Below, piece after piece: positions 1 through 5,004 of a DNA stretch of 5,004 nucleotides. Numbering within the stretch: the first letter of the stretch is position 1; each line of letters begins with the position of its first letter. The position numbers were made by a program, and so were the translations under genes. The notes under the pieces are model-generated. The model saw only the letters and a program-made list of their open reading frames with translations, made no database searches and was not told where the DNA came from. The stretch comes from Planctomycetota bacterium (GTDB lineage Bacteria > Planctomycetota > UBA1135): assembly GCA_002400895.1 (NCBI GenBank), contig NVRO01000035.1, positions 1,812-6,815 of the forward strand. Direction: 5' to 3'.

Positions 1-1995
1 GATGCGGGTGAAATTCAACAAGCCGAGTTGGTCGCACAAGACTACTTCAAGCGCAACAAAGCCGATGCTTTTGGTGCCCTCGAAGTCCGTCTGGCCCTGG
101 CCGGCGCCCTCCTTCTCGACAACCAAGCCTTGCGCGCACGTGAACTTTACCTCCAGGCCCTTGACCATCCTGCTGGTGGTGTGCCCGAAGCACACTACGG
201 CCTGGCCGCGTCCTACGATGCGCTGGACGATAAAGGAGCAGCCCAAGAAGCACTGATTGCCTCGACCTTATCGATTCTCGGCGATGATATTCGTAGCGGC
301 ATCATGATTGCCGACCACGCTTTCCGCGATGGCCGCCATGAGATGGCAATCGGAATGTACGAAAAAGTTCTGCGCTGGGATCCGGACAACATTATTGCCC
401 AGGTCCGACTGGCTGAGGCCCAAGCGGCTTCCTGGGATGTTGAAGGGCAACAACTAGCCGAGGACACCTTTAAAACGGTGTTGCGCCGATCTCCTTCCAA
501 TATCCGCGCCCGCCTTGGGCTGGCGCGTTCCCATGCCGCACAAAAGGATGTGGATGCCGCGCTTGAACAATATAAAATTGTTCTTCGTCACGACTCGCGC
601 AACACCAATGCCTTGCGGGAACGCGCCCGGGTCCTGTTCTGGGCGCAAGAATTGGATGCCGCGGCCCAGGCCTACACCGAAATCCTTGCAACTTCTGGTT
701 TCGAAAACATGGAAACCAACCTACACGAAGATATCGAACCGCTTGATTTTGAACATCTACAGGCCGAACGCCGCGCCACTTCCGAGGTTCGCGCCAACGC
801 AGAGCTCGAACACAAGGCAAAAACCCTGCGTCAAGAGCTGAAGCTTTACGAGGCGATTCCGGTCTATCGCTCCCTGATTCGACGCGAGCCACTAAACCAG
901 GAGGCCCGCTTCGAATTGGCCCAATGCCTGAGTGAAACCGGGCAAACCACCTCCGCGGTGAAGGAGTATGAAAAACTTCTGCGGGTCAACCAGAACCATC
1001 GAGAAGCTTCCCAGTCAATCATCCGCGCCGATGCCGACATGGGGCCACGCATAATCAGTGGCCTTGTACTCACCCAACAAGAAGGCATTGGTGGACTGGG
1101 GAGGCTGGATCGCACCGACACCACCATCGGCGGACGTCTTCCGATGGCGGAAGAAGACGATTGGGTCGAGCTTATATACACCCAGTCAAATATGGTTTCT
1201 GAAGACTTCGACTCCACCGGAAATATTCTGAATTTCGGTGGCCAGTTCACCCCCCTGGACCAGAGTGGGGCTTGGGAAAAGCTGATTATCCATGGTGAAC
1301 TTGGATTCGAAGATTACATCCAGGAACTTGACGCGGGCGTGGTTTACGAAATGGGATTCGACGTGCGCTTCAACGACCTGTTCCGTATTCACGGCACTGC
1401 CTTCCGCCAGAATATCATTGAAAACCACAACTCGATTAGGCCTGAAGGAGAACTCAGCGGCTTGGACTTTGACAATGGTCCTGTTTCGCGATCGGGATCC
1501 AACGTCGGGGTCGGCGCCCAGATGAGTCGTCAATGGGACTTGGGCCTCAGCCTGACTACTGCCAACTACTCGGACAACAACTCGATGGTCGGCTGGCATA
1601 TCTACAACGGTTACAGCGTTACCCTGCCACCGAAGGAGTTAAAGATATCGATAAACATCGATGCCCAGGATTTTTCGGTACCAGTCCTCCCCAACTACAA
1701 ATTTAATGTCGATAACGCTCGCTACTTTGCGCCCAACGACTACACCACAATGGCCGGTTCAGTCGAGTGGAAACAGTGGCTAAGCCGGGACCATTTCAAG
1801 GGCGCCAACCAAACCTGGTACAGTGCTTCTTACACCGGGATTTGGGATTCGGACGGAGATTTCTACAACCAGATTCGCGCCAGTCTGCATTACGACTACA
1901 GCCCCAGCATTTCTCTGGAAGTTGAAACCGGTCTATTGACTTCGGCTTTCTATAACACCGCAATTGCTGCCGCGAATATCGTCTTTGCCTTCTAG
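1..1995 (+). CDS. TPR-repeat protein with C-terminal outer-membrane beta-barrel (5' partial)
   Basis: The reading frame is open from the first base, so the start and any signal peptide lie left of the window; 664 residues and a TAG stop are visible. Residues about 27-235 and 269-335 are alpha-helical repeats with TPR spacing, for example 'AIGMYEKVLRWDPDN' (116-130), 'ALEQYKIVLRHDSRN' (187-201) and 'AVKEYEKLLRVNQNH' (319-333), roughly seven or eight units. A charged, Glu/Arg-rich stretch at 237-275 interrupts them. From about residue 349 the character changes to alternating polar and hydrophobic/aromatic segments with Gly/Asn/Asp turns, ending in 'NIVFAF'. A terminal Phe after such a pattern is typical of barrels inserted by the Bam machinery. 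A periplasmic TPR domain followed by a barrel is the layout of exopolysaccharide exporters such as BcsC, PgaA and PelB. An export role is inference only: no synthase gene is visible and I do not recognise a specific family. The frame shows no internal disruption. Confidence 0.88.
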   Translation, partial: DAGEIQQAELVAQDYFKRNKADAFGALEVRLALAGALLLDNQALRARELYLQALDHPAGGVPEAHYGLAASYDALDDKGAAQEALIASTLSILGDDIRSGIMIADHAFRDGRHEMAIGMYEKVLRWDPDNIIAQVRLAEAQAASWDVEGQQLAEDTFKTVLRRSPSNIRARLGLARSHAAQKDVDAALEQYKIVLRHDSRNTNALRERARVLFWAQELDAAAQAYTEILATSGFENMETNLHEDIEPLDFEHLQAERRATSEVRANAELEHKAKTLRQELKLYEAIPVYRSLIRREPLNQEARFELAQCLSETGQTTSAVKEYEKLLRVNQNHREASQSIIRADADMGPRIISGLVLTQQEGIGGLGRLDRTDTTIGGRLPMAEEDDWVELIYTQSNMVSEDFDSTGNILNFGGQFTPLDQSGAWEKLIIHGELGFEDYIQELDAGVVYEMGFDVRFNDLFRIHGTAFRQNIIENHNSIRPEGELSGLDFDNGPVSRSGSNVGVGAQMSRQWDLGLSLTTANYSDNNSMVGWHIYNGYSVTLPPKELKISINIDAQDFSVPVLPNYKFNVDNARYFAPNDYTTMAGSVEWKQWLSRDHFKGANQTWYSASYTGIWDSDGDFYNQIRASLHYDYSPSISLEVETGLLTSAFYNTAIAAANIVFAF

Positions 1996-2912
1996 GCCTT
2001 GCCCTGATCGCACATGCCGCGAAAACGGCACCGGCCACATCCGTCTGGCGCCCCATCGGTTGGCCAGTTAGCCATATCGGAAGAATCCTGGTCCGGGTCG
2101 TAATGAACCTCCATCATTGCTCGTACCGATTCGGACATTCGGTCCTGCACTTCTGATAACCGATCGATGTCCACCTCCAGATGCTTGACCGTTGCCGCGC
2201 TCAAATAGGCCGCGTGTAGCGACACCGATTCGGGGTCGGCCCCCCACTTTTCGCAGGCGTAAAGCGCATAGGTGTAGAGCTGGAAATCGTCTTCTTCGCG
2301 CGGACGGCCGGTTTTCCAGTCCCAAATATGCACCCTATCGTCCTTGTCGACATAGGCGAAGTCGGGAACAGCGTACACCTTGGTTCCCAGGAATTGGTAG
2401 GTGTCAAGGGTTTCGACCGCCCGCCAACTGTCGGGATGCGCCGTGCGTACTGGCTCCAGGTCAGGTGACTGGCAAAAGTAATCGGCACACCGCTTAAACA
2501 TCTCCCGCACCTGATCGGTGCGCTCTTTGCTCAATTCCATTTGATAGTGATGTTCTTCCAGATGGGTCATCTTATTGGGGCGTGCTTTCCAGCCATCGGT
2601 GGATGACTGTCGCCAGCCCTCGCGAAACAATTCGACAGCTTCTTCGTATAGCTCTTCGGCGTTCATTTCGGTTCCCGCCTTCTTGTGGTGAAACCACTTT
2701 TCAAGTGCCACATGCATGCGATCTCCTGCGAACGCCGGCAAGGAACTGAGGGACTTTAAAACCATGGTGTCGTACTTTTCTGCATGCGGACGCTCTGTCC
2801 ACCAGCCCCATGAGCCGTAACGCGCATACCAGTACTCGCGCTTACAGCGCTCAAACTCCCGTGCCCGCGATGCGGACCAGGACAATTCACATTTTATTTC
2901 CTTCACTGCCAC
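1992..2912 (-). CDS. PD-(D/E)XK superfamily nuclease, RecB/AddB/Cas4-like, with Fe-S cysteines
   Basis: This 306-residue protein (counted from GTG at 2912) carries the RecB-type nuclease core in order: His67 in 'GDRMHVALEKW', Asp184 in 'AVPDFAYV', Asp198 and Lys200 in 'IWDWKTG', and 'QLYTYALY' with Gln211 and Tyr215. Together these match the metal-binding and catalytic motifs I-III plus the QxxxY motif. Cys23 near the N-terminus and Cys292, Cys295 and Cys301 (C-x2-C-x5-C) near the C-terminus match the split 4Fe-4S ligand set known from AddB and Cas4. The likely activity is metal-dependent DNA cleavage. No helicase domain is present and no cas or recombination gene lies alongside, so substrate and pathway are unknown. 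It is longer than typical Cas4 (about 200 residues), with extra helical sequence at about 80-160. It lies 126 bp downstream of purH on the same strand, and its TAG stop overlaps the convergent TPR gene. The start is uncertain: GTG 2912, GTG 2906 and TTG 2885 are all in frame, and an in-frame TAA lies four codons before GTG 2912. Confidence 0.9.
   Translation of the reverse strand: MAVKEIKCELSWSASRAREFERCKREYWYARYGSWGWWTERPHAEKYDTMVLKSLSSLPAFAGDRMHVALEKWFHHKKAGTEMNAEELYEEAVELFREGWRQSSTDGWKARPNKMTHLEEHHYQMELSKERTDQVREMFKRCADYFCQSPDLEPVRTAHPDSWRAVETLDTYQFLGTKVYAVPDFAYVDKDDRVHIWDWKTGRPREEDDFQLYTYALYACEKWGADPESVSLHAAYLSAATVKHLEVDIDRLSEVQDRMSESVRAMMEVHYDPDQDSSDMANWPTDGAPDGCGRCRFRGMCDQGKA
2899..2903 (-). 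promoter_or_regulatory. Possible ribosome binding site (AAGGA) inside the nuclease 5' end
   Basis: Reading the minus strand, AAGGA occurs within codons 4-5 of the longest nuclease frame. The sequence just before GTG 2912 (AACTTCTCGG) is a poor Shine-Dalgarno match. AAGGA sits six bases before an ATG at 2892, but that ATG is out of frame and is followed directly by TGA. The next in-frame candidate is TTG 2885, 13 bases from AAGGA, which is long. This motif therefore weakens the annotated start without settling another. Confidence 0.25.
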
Positions 2913-2980
2913 CCGAGAAGTTTAACAAGACCGAGTTGGGGTAAAACGTGAAGACTCACATTATTGGAAACTGCGACCAC

Positions 2981-3005
2981 GGCTTCGGCGGCCGGCCGAT
3001 ATGCC
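2981..3005 (-). other. GC-rich imperfect stem-loop in the purH-nuclease gap
   Basis: The 126-bp gap between purH and the nuclease contains a 5-bp stem, TCGGC (2985-2989) against GCCGA (2995-2999), with a 5-base loop. It can be extended by GGC (2981-2983) against GCC (3003-3005) across a small internal loop. The centre includes the palindrome CGGCCGGCCG (2989-2998). On the minus strand the structure starts 34 bases after the purH stop. No T-run follows it on either strand, so it does not qualify as an ordinary intrinsic terminator. It could be a weak pause or processing site, or merely GC-rich sequence. The rest of the gap shows no convincing promoter. Confidence 0.25.
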
Positions 3006-3038
3006 ACGGCAGCCAACCAAAAATTCTGTCCGACCCAA

Positions 3039-4559
3039 TTAGTGTTTGAAGTGCCGTGTCCCGGTATGAACCATACAGACCCCCTTGGCGTCGCAAGCGA
3101 TGGTTACTTCGTTGTCTTTTACCGACCCGCCTGGTTGCACAATCGCGATAATGCCGGCATCAGCAAGAGTCTCAGGTCCATCAGGAAACGGGAAGAAGGC
3201 GTCTGATCCGGCAACGCTACCGGCTGCCCGTTCACCCGCCTTCTCTACCGCAATCTTGGCAGAGTCGACGCGGCTCATCTGGCCGGCACCAGCACCAACC
3301 AGCATTCCGTCATTGACCAGACATATTGCGTTCGACTTGAGGTGCTTGACCAGGGTTTGGGCCAACCGCATGTCCGCTTCGCGTCCGTTTGGAATCCCCA
3401 CTTCTCCGGCAACATCAAGCTCGGCAGTAAATCCATTAAGGTCGTCCGAGTCCTGCGCCAGAGTTCCTCCCCACACCCGCCGGGATTCGGATTGCTCGCG
3501 GGGAGTACCTATGTTCTCCAACTTGACGATGCGCAAGTTGGCTCCCCACCTGGGTCCGTTGCGCAGGATTTTCACCGCTTCCGCTTCGAAGTCGTTGGCG
3601 GCAATAACTTCGACAAAGTGTCCTGGGCTGACCAGGTATTCAGCGCACGCTCGGTCGAAGGTGCCATGGATGGCAATAACCGAACCAAAGGCGGAAAGTG
3701 GATCTCCGCTCCAGGCGCGCTCAAGTGCTTCGGCGCAGTTTGCGCCTAAGGCGGCGCCGCAGGGATTGGTGTGCTTGACCACCACTACGGCCGGTGTTGG
3801 AAGATCATTAACGGCACAAACAGCCCCATCCAAATCAAGCCAGTTGTTGTAGGAAAGCTCCTTTCCTCCCGGCAAGACTTCGGCCTTGCCCAGCCCATGC
3901 CGCCTGGAGTCGGGGTAGAATCCGGCGGCCTGGTGTGGGTTTTCGCCATAGCGCAGCCCTGCGCCCTGCTCGCGTGAAAACCATTGCCCAATCGCGATGT
4001 CGTATTCCCCGGTTCGAGCAAATGCCTTGGCGGCAAGCTCACGGCGCAATTCGAGGGTGGTTCCGCCGGCGGCAAGCTCGGCATTGATTATGGCGTAGTC
4101 GCCCGGGTCACAAACCACGGCGACAGAATCATGGTTCTTGGCCGCGGAACGCAACATGCTGGGACCGCCGATATCAATCTTTTCGATTATCTCTTCGCGG
4201 GTTCCACCAGCGGCAATTGTTTCTTCAAACGGATAGAGGTTTACACAGACCAGATCGATTGGGCCAATTCCATGTTCTTCCATGGCGACAAGGTGGGAAT
4301 CTTTGTCGCGCCGGGCAAGCAGGCCGCCATGAATCTTCGGGTGCAGGGTTTTTACCCGACCGTCCATCATTTCCGGGAACCCAGTGTAATCGGCGACTTC
4401 GATTACCGGCAAGCCGGCATCGACCAAGGCGCGCATGGTGCCGCCGGTTGACAACAACTCGGCACCGTGAGCGTGCAGGGCTTGAGCAAGTTCTACTACG
4501 CCGTCCTTGTAGAACACGCTCAAAAGTGCGCGGCGAACAGGAATGCGATTGGCGGTCAT
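3039..4559 (-). CDS. purH: Bifunctional AICAR formyltransferase / IMP cyclohydrolase PurH
   Basis: PurH catalyses the last two steps of purine synthesis in the cytoplasm: formylation of AICAR with 10-formyl-THF, then ring closure to IMP. The 506-residue length is close to E. coli PurH (529). The N-terminal cyclohydrolase domain (about 8-145) shows 'STGGT' (37-41), 'GRVKTLHP' (67-74), 'NLYPF' (107-111) and 'IDIGGPSMLRSAAKNH' (128-143). The formyltransferase domain shows 'LRYGENPHQ' (202-210), 'KHTNPCGA' (262-269, with the catalytic Lys-His), 'LKSNAI' (407-412), 'GAGAGQMSR' (422-430), 'SDAFFPFPDG' (452-461) and the family-typical end 'HTGTRHFKH'. I chose ATG 4559 because 'MTANRIPVRRALLSV' aligns with the E. 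coli start 'MQQRRPVRRALLSV'. An in-frame ATG at 4613 would add 18 residues and overlap prfB. The gene starts 13 bp after the prfB stop with no strong Shine-Dalgarno sequence, which suggests translational coupling. Residues 16-17 read Phe-Tyr where many family members have Ser-Asp ('SVSDK'). The stop is TAA. Confidence 0.97.
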   Translation of the reverse strand: MTANRIPVRRALLSVFYKDGVVELAQALHAHGAELLSTGGTMRALVDAGLPVIEVADYTGFPEMMDGRVKTLHPKIHGGLLARRDKDSHLVAMEEHGIGPIDLVCVNLYPFEETIAAGGTREEIIEKIDIGGPSMLRSAAKNHDSVAVVCDPGDYAIINAELAAGGTTLELRRELAAKAFARTGEYDIAIGQWFSREQGAGLRYGENPHQAAGFYPDSRRHGLGKAEVLPGGKELSYNNWLDLDGAVCAVNDLPTPAVVVVKHTNPCGAALGANCAEALERAWSGDPLSAFGSVIAIHGTFDRACAEYLVSPGHFVEVIAANDFEAEAVKILRNGPRWGANLRIVKLENIGTPREQSESRRVWGGTLAQDSDDLNGFTAELDVAGEVGIPNGREADMRLAQTLVKHLKSNAICLVNDGMLVGAGAGQMSRVDSAKIAVEKAGERAAGSVAGSDAFFPFPDGPETLADAGIIAIVQPGGSVKDNEVTIACDAKGVCMVHTGTRHFKH

Positions 4560-4572
4560 GGAAGCGGCACCA

Positions 4573-5004
4573 TCAGGTGTTTCGAGAACGCAGGTATTCT
4601 TCGATGAAGTCATCGATTTCTCCGTCGAGGACGGCTTGGGTGTTTCCGGTTTCGTGGTTGGTTCGATGGTCTTTTACCATCTGGTAAGGATGAATTACAT
4701 ACGAGCGCATTTGTGAACCCCAGGCGATTTCGCCCTTCTCGGAATACAATTTTTGCAACTCTTCGTCGCGTGCGCGCTCGCGCAATTCGAAAAGTTTAGC
4801 TTTCAGCATGCCGGTTGCGGTTGTGCGGTTTTTGTGTTGTGAACGCTCGCTCTGGCATTGCACCACGATGCCGGTTGGCAGGTGGGTCATACGGACGGCA
4901 GAGTCGGTCTTGTTGACGTGTTGACCCCCGGCCCCGCCAGCGCGGTAGGTGTCAACCCGCACCTCACTCATGTCTATTTCGATGTCAGCGTCAGCGTCAA
5001 ATTC
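4573..5004 (-). CDS. prfB: Peptide chain release factor 2, C-terminal part (5' partial)
   Basis: The visible 143 residues run in from the right edge and end at TGA (4573-4575), corresponding to roughly the last 40% of a usual 365-residue RF2. RF2 releases finished proteins at UGA and UAA codons by placing its GGQ loop in the ribosomal peptidyl-transferase centre. The GGQ tripeptide is in '[10 protein letters not shown]' (GGQ at visible residues 26-28; bases 4921-4929), followed by '[20 protein letters not shown]'. Further on, 'GSQMRSYV' and '[18 protein letters not shown]' are RF2-type; RF1 has a different sequence here (E. coli 'DRNRTYNFPQGRVTDHR'). The anticodon-mimicking SPF motif and any programmed +1 frameshift site, which controls prfB in many bacteria, lie outside the window. 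purH follows 13 bp downstream, so the two are probably one operon. Confidence 0.96.
   Translation of the reverse strand, partial: EFDADADIEIDMSEVRVDTYRAGGAGGQHVNKTDSAVRMTHLPTGIVVQCQSERSQHKNRTTATGMLKAKLFELRERARDEELQKLYSEKGEIAWGSQMRSYVIHPYQMVKDHRTNHETGNTQAVLDGEIDDFIEEYLRSRNT
4619..4623 (-). promoter_or_regulatory. Shine-Dalgarno-like GGAGA before an alternative purH start at 4613
   Basis: On the minus strand GGAG (4623-4620) lies six bases before an ATG at 4613-4611 that is in frame with purH. This is a better ribosome-binding context than the one before the preferred start at ATG 4559. However, these bases also encode the conserved RF2 segment 'DGEIDD', so the match may come from prfB coding constraint. 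Homology at the PurH N-terminus favours 4559. Confidence 0.3.

Noticed and set aside
17..32. AACAAGCCGAGTTGG here resembles AACAAGACCGAGTTGG at about 2923-2938, a possible repeat or attachment site.
   Set aside because: The match is only about 15 bases with one insertion and does not extend to either side. One copy is in coding sequence, and no integrase or other mobile gene is nearby.
1992..2912. Calling the nuclease Cas4 and inferring a CRISPR system.
   Set aside because: No repeats or other cas genes are visible, and the protein is about 100 residues longer than typical Cas4. The motifs are shared across the RecB/AddB/Cas4 superfamily.
2920..2975. A possible promoter for the nuclease on the minus strand (TTCACG with TGTTAA about 18 bases on).
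   Set aside because: Both hexamers match consensus poorly and the organism's sigma preferences are unknown. Read-through from purH explains expression equally well.
2977..3010. Direct 7-bp repeat CCACGGC (2977-2983 and 3004-3010).
   Set aside because: It is too short to mean anything in GC-rich sequence, and there is no further copy or array.
2964..3206. An 80-codon plus-strand frame spanning the purH-nuclease gap.
   Set aside because: More than half of it is antisense to the conserved PurH C-terminus, its composition looks random, and there is no clear ribosome site.
3085..3852. A 255-codon plus-strand frame opposite purH.
   Set aside because: It is antisense to an unmistakable purH gene and has the Ser/Pro/Ala-rich composition of a GC-rich shadow frame.

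Overview
The window looks like an ordinary chromosomal segment of a Gram-negative bacterium with G+C somewhat above half (estimated by eye). The Gram-negative call rests on a long tetratricopeptide-repeat (TPR) protein whose C-terminal third reads as an outer-membrane beta-barrel ending in Phe. The phylum cannot be fixed from four genes. The release factor 2 tail, with its '[18 protein letters not shown]' stretch, is of a type known outside the Enterobacteria (Desulfobacterota, Myxococcota, Planctomycetota and Firmicutes have similar tails). That is a recollection, not a search result.

Layout, left to right. (1) Positions 1-1995, plus strand: the 3' part of a TPR/beta-barrel gene whose start lies left of the window. 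(2) 1992-2912, minus strand: a stand-alone PD-(D/E)XK nuclease with an apparent iron-sulfur cysteine set of the AddB/Cas4 kind. Its stop codon overlaps that of the TPR gene in a shared CTAG, so the two genes converge with no spacer. (3) 2913-3038: a 126-bp gap with a GC-rich imperfect stem-loop and no clear promoter or U-tract terminator. (4) 3039-4559, minus: purH, complete, the bifunctional enzyme for the last two steps of IMP synthesis. (5) 4573-5004, minus: the C-terminal part of prfB (peptide chain release factor 2), with its start right of the window.

prfB and purH are 13 bp apart and probably co-transcribed; the nuclease follows 126 bp later on the same strand and may be read from the same transcript. 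The TPR/beta-barrel gene is a separate unit coming from the left. No functional link between translation termination, purine synthesis, the nuclease and the outer-membrane protein is evident. The minus-strand trio is most simply housekeeping plus an orphan nuclease.

I see no RNA gene, mobile element, CRISPR array or attachment site. No undescribed multi-gene system is convincingly present. The points most worth a second look are the TPR/barrel protein, the orphan Fe-S nuclease, the choice of start codon for purH and for the nuclease, and the overlapping convergent stops.
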